Assembly (NCBI GenBank): GCA_900550615.1
Contig: URSX01000011.1
Span: 1 to 29,693, forward strand
DNA: 29,693 bases
Source: an uncultured Eubacteriales bacterium
Lineage (GTDB): Bacteria > Bacillota > Clostridia > Oscillospirales > Oscillospiraceae
Direction: 5' to 3'
Shown here in pieces: positions 13,769 through 22,088 of the stretch (position 1 is its first letter; each line of letters begins with the position of its first letter). The notes under the pieces are model-generated. The model was not told where the DNA came from. It made no database searches and saw only the letters and a list, made by a program, of their open reading frames with translations. The translations under genes were made by a program, and so were the position numbers.

Positions 13769-15064
13769 ATGGCAGAAAAAAATAAAGAGCTGCACTGCTC
13801 GTTCTGCGGTAAGAGCGAAAAGCAGGTGCACCGCATGATCCAGGGCCCCGGTGTCCGGATCTGTGACGAGTGCGTCCAGCTGTGTATGTCCATTCTGGAG
13901 GACGATTACAGCCCTGCTGCGGAAAACAGATTTGAGGCTCCGGACCACCTTCCCACTCCCCGGGAGATCAAGGCGGTGCTGGACGAATATGTCATCGGGC
14001 AGGAGGCAGCCAAGATCGCCCTCTCCGTATCTGTGTATAATCATTACAAGAGGATCTTTTACGGCGGCGGCGAGGATGTGGAGCTGCAAAAGAGCAATAT
14101 CCTGATGATCGGCCCCACCGGCAGCGGAAAGACCCTCTTTGCCCAGACCCTGGCCCGGGTGCTGCAGGTGCCGTTTGCCATCGCGGACGCCACCACCTTG
14201 ACCGAGGCTGGTTATGTGGGCGACGATGTGGAGAATATTCTGCTTCGACTTCTGCAGGCGGCGGATTTTGACGTGGAGTTGGCAGAGCGCGGTATCATCT
14301 ATGTGGATGAGATCGACAAAATCGCCAGAAAGAGCGAGAACACCTCCATCACTCGTGATGTGTCCGGTGAGGGCGTGCAGCAGGCTCTGCTGAAGATTCT
14401 GGAGGGCACTGTGGCCAACGTACCGCCCCAGGGCGGGCGCAAGCATCCCCATCAGGAGTTCATCCAGGTGGATACGCATAACATCCTCTTTATCTGCGGC
14501 GGTGCCTTTGACGGTCTGGAGAAGATCATTGAAAAGCGCACGGACCGCAAGGGGATTGGTTTTGACGCCGTGGTGGAGAGCAAGGCCGAGCGGCAGACCG
14601 GCGCACTTTTGAAAGAGGTGCAGCCCCACGACCTGCTGAAGTTCGGCATCATCCCGGAGCTGGTGGGCCGTCTGCCGGTGATTGCCGCGCTGGACGGGCT
14701 GACCAGAGACGATCTGGTGCAGATCCTCACGCAGCCGAAAAACGCACTGGTCAAGCAGTATCAAAAATTGTTTTCCTATGACAATGTGCGCCTGACCTTT
14801 ACGGAGGACGCGCTGGAGGCTGTGGCTGACAAAGCCATCGAGCGCAACATCGGCGCCCGGGGCCTGCGGGCCGTGATGGAGGGAATCCTGACAAAGGTGA
14901 TGTACGATATCCCCTCGGATCCGTCTATTGAACAGGTGACTATTACCGCAGACTGTGTGGCGGGTAAGGCGGAGCCGGAGATTCTCCACGCTGCCAAAAA
15001 GGCAGCCCGCCCGGCAAAACTGAAGACCGGAGAGGCAGACGATCCGTCTGCACCGGCCTCTTAA
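13769..15064 (+). CDS. clpX: ClpX, ATPase/unfoldase subunit of ClpXP
   Basis: A 431-residue AAA+ unfoldase that recognises substrates and feeds them to ClpP. The N-terminal C4 zinc domain has Cys10, Cys13, Cys32 and Cys35. Walker A is GPTGSGKT (115-122), the pore loop GYVG (148-151), Walker B IIYVDEID (175-182), and the IGF loop that docks on ClpP is present (KGIGFDA). It lies two bases after clpP, so both come from one mRNA. A strong terminator follows 10 bases after the stop and separates it from lon. Confidence 0.97.
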   Translation: MAEKNKELHCSFCGKSEKQVHRMIQGPGVRICDECVQLCMSILEDDYSPAAENRFEAPDHLPTPREIKAVLDEYVIGQEAAKIALSVSVYNHYKRIFYGGGEDVELQKSNILMIGPTGSGKTLFAQTLARVLQVPFAIADATTLTEAGYVGDDVENILLRLLQAADFDVELAERGIIYVDEIDKIARKSENTSITRDVSGEGVQQALLKILEGTVANVPPQGGRKHPHQEFIQVDTHNILFICGGAFDGLEKIIEKRTDRKGIGFDAVVESKAERQTGALLKEVQPHDLLKFGIIPELVGRLPVIAALDGLTRDDLVQILTQPKNALVKQYQKLFSYDNVRLTFTEDALEAVADKAIERNIGARGLRAVMEGILTKVMYDIPSDPSIEQVTITADCVAGKAEPEILHAAKKAARPAKLKTGEADDPSAPAS

Positions 15065-15073
15065 ATGAGCGAT

Positions 15074-15107
15074 AGGGGAGAGGCGAGAATTCGTCCCTCC
15101 CCTTTTT
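15074..15107 (+). terminator. Rho-independent terminator after clpX
   Basis: A 13-bp stem (15074-15086 with 15091-15103, one mismatch and one G.U) with loop GAAT is followed by TTTT. It ends the tig/clpP/clpX region and means lon-ysxC needs its own promoter or read-through. Confidence 0.8.
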
Positions 15108-15145
15108 CCCATGCTGCCGAGGAGCAGCTGAAAGGAGCATATCCC

Positions 15146-17542
15146 ATGGAACAAATGACTTTGAATATTCCCGTTCTGGCCCTTCGCGGGCTGACGGTTT
15201 TTCCCGGGCAGACCACCGGGCTTGATGTGGAGCGCGAGATATCCATGCTGGCGCTGAACAATGCGATGGAAGAAGGGAAGGATATCTTTCTTGTGACTCA
15301 GCGGGAGCTGTCTGTGATGCGCCCGGAGGAAAAGGATCTCTATACCATCGGCACTGTGGCCCATGTGCTGCAGATCATTAAAACCTCCGATTCCTCCGTT
15401 CGCGTTGTGGTGCGGGGCACGGGAAAGGGCCGGATCAACCGCCTGTGGCAGAACCGGCCCTTCCTGCAAGCAAATGTGGAGCTGTTGGAGGATGATTTTC
15501 CCGGTCGCATGACTGCCAGAGTGGAGGCTGTCATGCGCCAGACCTACGCTATATTCGGGGAATACAAGGAAATGGTGCCGGATCTGCCGGACGATGTAGT
15601 GACCGCAGTGCTGGACTGCACCGACCCCGGCAAACTGGCCGATTTCATTGGCTACAGCATCAATCTGCGCTATACGGATCGCCAGCGGATCCTGGAGGAG
15701 CTGCACCCTGTGAAGCGCCTGAAGCTGGTCAACGAAATTCTGACCCATGAGCTGGACGTGATCTCTCTGGAAGTGGAAATGGAGAGAAAGGTACGGGACC
15801 GTGTGGGCCGCGTGCAAAAGGACATGATCCTGCGGGAGCAGGTGAAGGTGCTGCAGCATGAACTGGGCGATGACGGCGACGAGGAGATCCAGGAGTATGC
15901 TGACCGGATCGAGAAGCTGAAGGTGTCTGAGGAAGTCGAGCAGAAGCTGATGAAGGAGCTCACCCGGCTATCCAAACAGCCCTTTGGCAGCGCCGAGGCG
16001 TCGGTGATCCGCAACTATCTGGACACCTGTCTGGAAATGCCCTGGGGCAAGGAGACGAAGGAGCGGGCCAATGTGGAAAAGGCCCGGGCCATCTTGGACC
16101 GGGAGCATTACGGCCTGGACAAGGTGAAAGAGCGGATCTTGGAGTACATTGCCGTGCGCCATATCTATCCCCAGGCCAAGGGGAAGATTATTTGTCTGGT
16201 GGGCCCTCCGGGCGTTGGAAAAACGTCCATCGCCATTTCCGTGGCAAAGGCCATGAACCGCAAGCTCTACCGCATAAGTCTCGGTGGCGTGCGAGATGAA
16301 GCGGACATCCGCGGCCACCGGAAAACATACATAGGAGCCATGCCCGGCCGCATCATTGAGGGATTGATCCATAGCGGCTCTATGAATCCGCTGCTTGTGC
16401 TGGATGAGATTGATAAGCTGGCCAGCGACATGCGGGGCGATCCGGCCTCTGCGCTGCTGGAGGTGCTGGACAGCGAACAGAACGGCAGCTTCCGGGATCA
16501 TTTCCTGGAAATCCCCGTGGATCTGAGCCGGGTCATGTTCATCACCACTGCCAACACAACATCCACGATCCCTCGCCCGCTGCTGGACCGCATGGAGGTC
16601 ATTGAGCTGGGCAGCTACACCGACGAAGAAAAGGTGGAGATCGCCCGCCGTCATCTTATCCCCAAGCAGCTGAAGGAACACGGCCTGCAGAAGCGCCAGC
16701 TCTCCATTTCGGACGACGCGCTGCGCGGCATCATCAGCGGCTACACCAGAGAGTCCGGCGTTCGGGTTTTAGAGCGGGAGATCGGTGCTATCTGCCGGAA
16801 AACCGCCATGCGTGTCGCATCAAATGATGTAAAGCATATAACCGTTACACCTGCTGATCTCAAGGAGTTTTTGGGTGTTATCCGGTATACAGAGTCTGAG
16901 CATCTGCGGCAGAATGAGGTGGGTGTGGTCAATGGCCTTGCCTGGACGCAGGTGGGCGGCGAGATTCTGGAGGTCGAGGCCAACGTCATGGACGGCTCCG
17001 GAAAGCTGGAGCTTACCGGGAATTTGGGCACCGTCATGCAGGAGTCTGCCAGAACGGCTCTCAGCTGCCTGCGCAGCCGTGCCGAGCAGTTGGGGATCGA
17101 AAAGGATTTTTACAAAACCAAGGATATCCACATCCATTTTCCGGAGGGAGCTGTACCCAAGGATGGCCCTTCGGCGGGCATTGCCATCACCACGGCCATG
17201 CTTTCTGCCCTCACAGGTCGGAAGGTTCGCGGCGATGTAGCAATGACCGGCGAGGTCACCCTGCGAGGTCGTGTCCTGCCCATTGGCGGCCTGAAGGAAA
17301 AGACCATGGCAGCCCTGCGAAATGGCATCGGGACAGTGATCATCCCCAGAGAGAACGAAAAGGACCTGGAGGAGATCGACCAGACCGTGCGCAGGAAGCT
17401 GCATTTTGTGGTGGTGGATACGGTGTCTGATGTTTTTGCGGCGGCACTTTTGCCGGAAGAAAAACGCAAAGAAGCACCCGTCCAGGAGGAGCTGCCGCTG
17501 CTGTCTGTGCCGCAGACCACAGGGGCAGAGCTGCGGATATAA
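15146..17542 (+). CDS. lon: ATP-dependent protease La (Lon)
   Basis: A 798-residue AAA+ serine-lysine protease that degrades misfolded and regulatory proteins. It has the N-terminal substrate-binding domain (IPVLALRGLTVFPG start), a coiled-coil linker, an ATPase domain with Walker A GPPGVGKT (353-360) and Walker B LLVLDEIDK, and the C-terminal protease domain with catalytic Ser676 (KDGPSAG) and Lys719 (GGLKEK), 43 residues apart as in other Lon proteins. ATG 15146 has AAAGGAG eight bases upstream; the open frame extends back to the clpX stop but would pass through the terminator hairpin. It precedes ysxC by nine bases, the conserved lon-ysxC pair. Confidence 0.97.
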   Translation: MEQMTLNIPVLALRGLTVFPGQTTGLDVEREISMLALNNAMEEGKDIFLVTQRELSVMRPEEKDLYTIGTVAHVLQIIKTSDSSVRVVVRGTGKGRINRLWQNRPFLQANVELLEDDFPGRMTARVEAVMRQTYAIFGEYKEMVPDLPDDVVTAVLDCTDPGKLADFIGYSINLRYTDRQRILEELHPVKRLKLVNEILTHELDVISLEVEMERKVRDRVGRVQKDMILREQVKVLQHELGDDGDEEIQEYADRIEKLKVSEEVEQKLMKELTRLSKQPFGSAEASVIRNYLDTCLEMPWGKETKERANVEKARAILDREHYGLDKVKERILEYIAVRHIYPQAKGKIICLVGPPGVGKTSIAISVAKAMNRKLYRISLGGVRDEADIRGHRKTYIGAMPGRIIEGLIHSGSMNPLLVLDEIDKLASDMRGDPASALLEVLDSEQNGSFRDHFLEIPVDLSRVMFITTANTTSTIPRPLLDRMEVIELGSYTDEEKVEIARRHLIPKQLKEHGLQKRQLSISDDALRGIISGYTRESGVRVLEREIGAICRKTAMRVASNDVKHITVTPADLKEFLGVIRYTESEHLRQNEVGVVNGLAWTQVGGEILEVEANVMDGSGKLELTGNLGTVMQESARTALSCLRSRAEQLGIEKDFYKTKDIHIHFPEGAVPKDGPSAGIAITTAMLSALTGRKVRGDVAMTGEVTLRGRVLPIGGLKEKTMAALRNGIGTVIIPRENEKDLEEIDQTVRRKLHFVVVDTVSDVFAAALLPEEKRKEAPVQEELPLLSVPQTTGAELRI

Positions 17543-17551
17543 GGAGCGTGT

Positions 17552-18142
17552 ATGGGGATCAATTTTAACAAAGCGGAGTTTATTCTGTCCGCTGTCAGAC
17601 AGAGCGCTTTTATCCGCGACGGCCGCCCGCAGGTGGCCTTCGCCGGCCGATCCAACGTGGGAAAATCCTCTGTGATCAATCGCCTGCTCAACCGCAAAAA
17701 CTTTGCCCGAGTGGGTGCTACCCCGGGAAAAACCACTCAGGTGAACTATTTCCTCATTGACAGCAAGATCTACTTTACCGATCTCCCGGGCTACGGCTAT
17801 GCAAAGGTGTCCAAGGAGGAACGTGACCGCTGGGGACGGTTGATGGAGGACTATTTTCAGGAGGAGGGCCTGATTAATCTGGGCGTTCTCATTGTGGATG
17901 CCCGCCACAAGCCAACAGCGGATGACGAGACCATGTGCGACTGGTTCAAGAGCACCGGCTGCCCGCTGATCGTGGTGGCCAATAAGCTGGATAAGCTGAA
18001 GAAAAGCGAGGTAGAGCCGAACCTGCACCGGATCCGTGAAACGCTGGCGCTGCCGGATACCGCTCTGCTGATCCCGTTTTCAGCGGAGAAGGGGACGGGC
18101 AAGACAGAGCTGCTGTCTGCCATAGAACAATTCAGCATGTAG
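17552..18142 (+). CDS. ysxC: ribosome biogenesis GTPase YsxC/EngB
   Basis: A TrmE-Era-EngA-like GTPase of 196 residues needed for 50S subunit assembly. G1 is GRSNVGKS (32-39), a G2 threonine lies in GATPGKTTQ, G3 is DLPGYGYAKV and G4 NKLDKLKKSE, with the G5-like FSAEKGTG. Normal length. It shares a transcript with lon and ends at a long perfect palindrome that acts as terminator. Confidence 0.96.
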   Translation: MGINFNKAEFILSAVRQSAFIRDGRPQVAFAGRSNVGKSSVINRLLNRKNFARVGATPGKTTQVNYFLIDSKIYFTDLPGYGYAKVSKEERDRWGRLMEDYFQEEGLINLGVLIVDARHKPTADDETMCDWFKSTGCPLIVVANKLDKLKKSEVEPNLHRIRETLALPDTALLIPFSAEKGTGKTELLSAIEQFSM

Positions 18143-18144
18143 AA

Positions 18145-18183
18145 AAGAAGGTGTGAAGTGCATGCACTTCACACCTTCTTTTG
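18145..18183. terminator. bidirectional terminator, perfect 36-base palindrome
   Basis: Bases 18145-18180 are a perfect inverted repeat with no unpaired loop bases (centre at GTGCATGCAC). TTTT follows on the plus strand and also on the minus strand. It ends ysxC two bases after its stop codon. Confidence 0.85.
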
Positions 18184-18227
18184 AGCGTTTATCTAAAAAA
18201 AAGAAGAATGAAAACCGGCTCTTCTGC

Positions 18228-18256
18228 TTGCAGAGATAGGAAGAATACAGTATAAT
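18228..18256 (+). promoter_or_regulatory. sigma-A promoter of the molybdenum hydroxylase gene
   Basis: TTGCAG (18228-18233), a 17-base spacer and a perfect TATAAT (18251-18256). The predicted start is near 18263, leaving a leader of about 62 bases before ATG 18325. No obvious operator is seen. Confidence 0.75.
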
Positions 18257-18324
18257 AAAAGTGGAATAAAATGCAGGCTTATTGCGCATACTGCGAGAGT
18301 ATACATACTGAAGGAGATATGAAA

Positions 18325-21015
18325 ATGGCTTCATTCTATGTCAATGGTCAACTGGTGACAGCGGAAAAAAATCAAAAACTGCTGCGATTTCTGCGGGATG
18401 AGCTACGCCTGACGTCCGTGAAGGATGGCTGCAGCGAGGGTGCCTGCGGAACCTGCCATGTGCTCATTGACGGGAAGGCCACCAAAGCTTGCGTGCCGTC
18501 TGTGGACATGCTGGAGGGCCGGCATATCATCACGGTGGAGGGCCTGAGCGACACGGAGAAGGAGGTCTACGCCTGGGCCTTTGCCAAGGCCGGTGCGGTG
18601 CAGTGCGGCTTCTGTATTCCGGGCATGGTCATTTCTGCCAAGGCGCTGCTGGATGTGAACCCCGATCCCTCCCGGGAGGAGGCTGCCTTCGCTATCCGCA
18701 ATAATATCTGCCGCTGCACCGGGTATAAAAAAATCATTGACGCGATTTTGCTGGCTGCGGAGACTTTCCGCAACGGCGGCCGGATCCCTCAGGAATCAGA
18801 TCGTGCCCGGGTTGGAGAGGCCATGCCTCGTATCGATGCCAAGGAGAAGGTTCTCGGCACTGGAAAGTACCCGGATGACATCTATTTGGACGGTATGATC
18901 TATGGCAGCGCTGTGCGCAGCAGATATCCCCGGGCCAGAGTGCTGGCCATTCACAAGGAAAAGGCTTTGGCTCTGCCAGGTGTGGTGGGTGTTTATACCG
19001 CGGATGACATTCCTGGCAAGGTGAAGGTGGGCCATCTTATGCAGGACTGGGATACCATGATCCCTGTGGGGAAGATTACCCACTTCCTGGGCGATGCCAT
19101 CTGCCTTGTTGCGGCGGAAACGCCGGAGATTCTGGAAAAGGCAAAGAAGCTGGTGGAGGTGGAGTATGAGCCGCTGAAGCCGGTGTTCAGCCCTACCTAT
19201 GCCGCCCAGCCATTTGCGCCCCAGGTACATGAGTCCGGCAACCTGCTGTGTGAGAAGCATGTTTCCCGGGGCAATGCGGATCAGGCTATCCGCGATGCGG
19301 ATTATGTGCTGATGTATCACTATGAGACACCCTATACCGAGCATGCGTTTCTGGAGCCGGAATGCGCCGTGGCCTACCGGGATGAGGACGGTGTGACGAT
19401 CCTCTCCACAGACCAGGGAACCTACGACACCGCCCGGGAGACCGCCATCATGCTGGGCCTTCCCAAAGAAAAGGTTCATGTGACCAATATGCTGGTGGGC
19501 GGCGGCTTTGGCGGCAAGGAGGATATGACTGTGCAGCACCATGCTGCGCTGATCGCCTATCTATCCGGTCGGCCGGTAAAGGTGAAGCTCAGCCGGCAAG
19601 AGAGCATCCTCGTCCATCCCAAGCGCCATCCCATGAAGGTGACCATCACCATGGGCTGCAATAACGACGGTCTGATTCAGGGGGTAAAGGCCGAGGTCAT
19701 TGCCGATACCGGTGCGTATGCCTCCCTGGGCGGGCCGGTGCTGGAGCGCGCCTGCACACATGCCGCCGGGCCTTACCACTATGACAATTTTGAGATCACC
19801 GGCCGGGCGTATTATACCAATAACCCGCCTGCCGGCGCATTCCGCGGCTTCGGCGTGACGCAGACCTGCTATGCCATGGAAATGACGCTGACGAAAATGG
19901 CTCATGAGTTGGGGATCTCCCCCTGGGAGATTCGCTACCGCAATGCCATCCGACCGGGACAGACTTTGCCCAACGGGCAGATCGCGCCGCCATCCACGGG
20001 ACTTGTGGAGACGCTGGAGGCGGTGAAGGATATTTGTGAGAACAATAAGAACATGGGGATCGCCTGCGCCATGAAGAATGCCGGCGTGGGCGTGGGAATT
20101 CCCGATACAGGGCGCTGTATTGTGGCGGTGCATGGGGGAAAGCTGCATATACGCAGCGGTGCGTCCTGCATCGGCCAGGGCCTGGGCACGGTGCTGACAC
20201 AGATCGTCGGCACTATGCTTCACTGTGACCGCGAGGATATCGTATACGAGGCGGCCAACAACGTGGACTCTCCGGACTCCGGCACAACATCCGGTTCCCG
20301 GCAGACTCTCGTCACCGGCGAGGCATGCCGCCGCGCCTGCCAGAAGCTGCTGGAAGCCGCTGGCGCAGATGTAAAGGTGTCTGACTATACAGGGATTGCC
20401 AATATTGCTGAACTGAGGGACTTGCCCGGAGAAAACTGTGGGGATGGTGCTGTGGGCACGGAGCTGCCGGAAACGGTACAGGTGGACTGGAAAAAGCTGG
20501 AGGGACAGGAGTTCTACGGAGAATATCTGGCCAAGACCGACCCCCTGGGAGCCCAGGATGTAGCCAATCCTGTCAGCCATGTGGCTTACGGCTATGCCAC
20601 GCAGGTCTGTATCCTCAATGATGACGGCACCATCAAGGAGATTGACGCGGCGCATTTTGTGGGAAAGGCCATCAACCCGCTGAACTGCGAGGGACAGATC
20701 GAGGGCGGAGTCGCTATGGCGCTGGGCTTCACACTGACGGAGCATTACCCGCTGTATGACTGCATTCCCAGCGCCAAATACGGCACGCTGGGCCTGTTCC
20801 GGGCCGACAAGGTTCCCACCATCAACAGCATTCTAGTGGAGAAAAAGGGCCAGGATATGGCCTGCGGCGCCATCGGCATCGGGGAGATCACCACCATCCC
20901 CACGGCGCCTGCCGTGGCCGGGGCGTATTTTGCCCTGGATGGGGAGATGCGCTGCAGTCTGCCGCTGATGAAAACCCCCTATGAGCGGCCCAAGATGCCC
21001 AGATACTGGTGGTAA
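18325..21015 (+). CDS. single-chain molybdenum hydroxylase, probable selenium-dependent xanthine dehydrogenase
   Basis: An 896-residue enzyme of the xanthine oxidase family. The N-terminal part holds two [2Fe-2S] domains: plant-ferredoxin type with Cys36, 41, 44, 56 (CSEGACGTC) and a four-helix type with Cys94, 97, 129, 131 (QCGFC, CRCTG). The molybdopterin-binding domains follow directly, with GGGFGGKED, AFRGFGVTQ and the catalytic Glu854 in GIGE near the end. There is no FAD domain, as in Desulfovibrio-type aldehyde oxidoreductases. The N-terminal sequence (LLRFLRDELRLTSVKDGCSE) resembles, from memory, the selenium-dependent xanthine dehydrogenase family (TIGR03311), where selenium is a labile cofactor and not selenocysteine. 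ATG 18325 is chosen because AAGGAG lies eight bases before it; ATG 18319 is too close. The Se-maturation genes (yqeB, yqeC, selD) are not in the window. Aldehyde oxidoreductase is the alternative. Confidence 0.8.
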   Translation: MASFYVNGQLVTAEKNQKLLRFLRDELRLTSVKDGCSEGACGTCHVLIDGKATKACVPSVDMLEGRHIITVEGLSDTEKEVYAWAFAKAGAVQCGFCIPGMVISAKALLDVNPDPSREEAAFAIRNNICRCTGYKKIIDAILLAAETFRNGGRIPQESDRARVGEAMPRIDAKEKVLGTGKYPDDIYLDGMIYGSAVRSRYPRARVLAIHKEKALALPGVVGVYTADDIPGKVKVGHLMQDWDTMIPVGKITHFLGDAICLVAAETPEILEKAKKLVEVEYEPLKPVFSPTYAAQPFAPQVHESGNLLCEKHVSRGNADQAIRDADYVLMYHYETPYTEHAFLEPECAVAYRDEDGVTILSTDQGTYDTARETAIMLGLPKEKVHVTNMLVGGGFGGKEDMTVQHHAALIAYLSGRPVKVKLSRQESILVHPKRHPMKVTITMGCNNDGLIQGVKAEVIADTGAYASLGGPVLERACTHAAGPYHYDNFEITGRAYYTNNPPAGAFRGFGVTQTCYAMEMTLTKMAHELGISPWEIRYRNAIRPGQTLPNGQIAPPSTGLVETLEAVKDICENNKNMGIACAMKNAGVGVGIPDTGRCIVAVHGGKLHIRSGASCIGQGLGTVLTQIVGTMLHCDREDIVYEAANNVDSPDSGTTSGSRQTLVTGEACRRACQKLLEAAGADVKVSDYTGIANIAELRDLPGENCGDGAVGTELPETVQVDWKKLEGQEFYGEYLAKTDPLGAQDVANPVSHVAYGYATQVCILNDDGTIKEIDAAHFVGKAINPLNCEGQIEGGVAMALGFTLTEHYPLYDCIPSAKYGTLGLFRADKVPTINSILVEKKGQDMACGAIGIGEITTIPTAPAVAGAYFALDGEMRCSLPLMKTPYERPKMPRYWW

Positions 21016-21019
21016 AACA

Positions 21020-21051
21020 AGAGAGGCATCTCTCCGTGGAGATGCCTCTTT
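21020..21051 (+). terminator. intercistronic hairpin, weak terminator or attenuator
   Basis: An 11-bp perfect stem (21022-21032 with 21039-21049), loop TCCGTG, is followed by only TT before C. It lies between the hydroxylase stop and the NTPase start, so it may reduce, but probably not abolish, expression of the NTPase or stabilise the upstream mRNA. Confidence 0.5.
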
Positions 21052-21065
21052 CAAAGCAAGGTAAA

Positions 21066-21605
21066 ATGAACAAGCACATTTTGATCTGCGGAGAAAAGGG
21101 TGTGGGAAAATCCACGCTGATACAGCGCCTGCTGGACGAGGCTTGCCTGACGGTGGGCGGATTTTGCACGAAGATGGATGAAAATACCGGGGAGGTCATG
21201 CACCCCATTTATATTTATCCCGCTGCGGTGCCTGTAGACCGGCGGGAGAGGAGTAAAGCAAATCTGGTAGGGCGCTGCGGTAATTTCGGCCGCCAGAAGG
21301 AGATTTTTCCAGAGGTATTTGACACTTTGGGCACGGCGTATCTGCGGGATACCCGTGCCTGTCAGGTAGTCCTGATGGACGAGCTGGGCTTTATGGAGTC
21401 CAACGCGCACGCTTTCCGCCGTGCCGTGCTGGAGACGCTGGACGGGGAAGTGCCGGTGCTGGCCGCCGTGAAGGATCGGCGGGACGTGGAGTTTCTACGC
21501 CAGGTATGTGACCATCCCCGGGCCCAGGTTTTCCACATCGACCCGGCTAACCGGGAGGAGCTGTTTCGCACACTCCTGCCCATGGTCAAAAGCTGGCAAG
21601 GGTAG
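21066..21605 (+). CDS. P-loop NTPase, THEP1/NTPase_1-like
   Basis: A 179-residue protein with Walker A GEKGVGKST (residues 9-17) and a Walker B block VVLMDELGFMES, the arrangement of the NTPase_1 (THEP1 nucleoside-triphosphatase) family. Its cellular role is unknown. It starts at ATG 21066 with a weak AAGG four bases upstream; a longer form from GTG 21009 would overlap the hydroxylase stop and pass through the hairpin, which is unlikely. Being the only gene sharing a direction and neighbourhood with the molybdenum hydroxylase, it may have a part in cofactor maturation, loosely like the MobB-type GTPases; that is inference. It ends at a bidirectional terminator. Confidence 0.75.
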   Translation: MNKHILICGEKGVGKSTLIQRLLDEACLTVGGFCTKMDENTGEVMHPIYIYPAAVPVDRRERSKANLVGRCGNFGRQKEIFPEVFDTLGTAYLRDTRACQVVLMDELGFMESNAHAFRRAVLETLDGEVPVLAAVKDRRDVEFLRQVCDHPRAQVFHIDPANREELFRTLLPMVKSWQG

Positions 21606-21616
21606 CATACAATGAT

Positions 21617-21650
21617 AAAAGCCCCGCTCCAAAGAGCAGGGCTTTTGTTT
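21617..21650. terminator. bidirectional terminator between NTPase gene and rpmB
   Basis: Stem AAAAGCCCCGCTC with GAGCAGGGCTTTT (21617-21629 with 21634-21646, one mismatch), loop CAAA, with a T-rich run on both strands. It serves both convergent genes. Confidence 0.85.
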
Positions 21651-21659
21651 GTCCTGAAA

Positions 21660-21848
21660 TCAGATCGCTCTGGTTACTTTACCGGAACGCAGGCACCGGG
21701 TACAAACATATACATGGCGGGGCGTGCCGTTGATGATCGCCTTAACACGCTTGACATTGGGCTTCCAGGGACGATTGGAACGCCGGTGAGAGTGGGAAAC
21801 CTTAATGCCAAAGGCCACACCCTTGTCGCAAAATTCGCACTTAGCCAT
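21660..21848 (-). CDS. rpmB: 50S ribosomal protein L28
   Basis: A ribosomal protein of 62 residues. It is the zinc-binding (C+) form: Cys4 and Cys7 (CEFC) with Cys49 and Cys52 (CTRC). KVSHSHRRSNRPWKPN is the family signature. The start is ATG 21848, seven bases after a strong AAGGAGGTG; an in-frame start three codons earlier (21857) overlaps the ribosome binding site. Single gene, divergent from hprK, convergent with the NTPase gene. Confidence 0.96.
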   Translation of the reverse strand: MAKCEFCDKGVAFGIKVSHSHRRSNRPWKPNVKRVKAIINGTPRHVYVCTRCLRSGKVTRAI

Positions 21849-21904
21849 CCGTTGCACCTCCTTGCTGTGTATGACTTACTGCTATGCTTTCGCAAGCATT
21901 TTGT

Positions 21905-21933
21905 AGTTTAACAGATATCACATAAAAAAGCAA
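21905..21933 (-). promoter_or_regulatory. candidate promoter of rpmB
   Basis: On the minus strand TTGCTT (21933-21928), 17 bases, TAAACT (21910-21905). The transcript would open with a 6-bp hairpin closed by a GCGA tetraloop (21899-21884), 35 bases before the start codon. Both boxes are imperfect, so this is tentative. Confidence 0.35.
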
Positions 21934-21980
21934 GTACTTTTGACAAAAAAATGAAAAAAAATCATATTCCTGAAAAGCTG

Positions 21981-22009
21981 TTGCGTCCGGCCGGCCTTTG
22001 GGCTATAAT
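21981..22009 (+). promoter_or_regulatory. sigma-A promoter of the hprK-dnaE operon
   Basis: TTGCGT (21981-21986), a 17-base spacer and perfect TATAAT (22004-22009). The leader of about 73 bases contains a 7-bp hairpin (GGTCGGC 22048-22054 with GCCGACC 22068-22074) just before the ribosome binding site. A second possible promoter, TTGACA (21940-21945) with CATATT (21963-21968), lies upstream. Confidence 0.7.
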
Positions 22010-22088
22010 AACTTATTAATATAGGTGAAAATGGGCAGAAAATATATGGTCGGCGTCAGAAACGGCAGCCGACCGGAAAGGACCCGCG

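Noticed and set aside
13754..15859. A 701-codon open frame on the minus strand, across clpX and the start of lon
   Set aside because: It is antisense to two genes with intact catalytic motifs, is rich in Leu, His and Gln as expected of a shadow frame in GC-rich DNA, and shows no recognisable domain.
18271..18324. Longer N-terminus for the molybdenum hydroxylase (starts at 18271 or 18319)
   Set aside because: No ribosome binding site for 18271, which lies just after the predicted transcription start; 18319 is only two bases from AAGGAG, whereas 18325 is at ideal distance and matches the family start.
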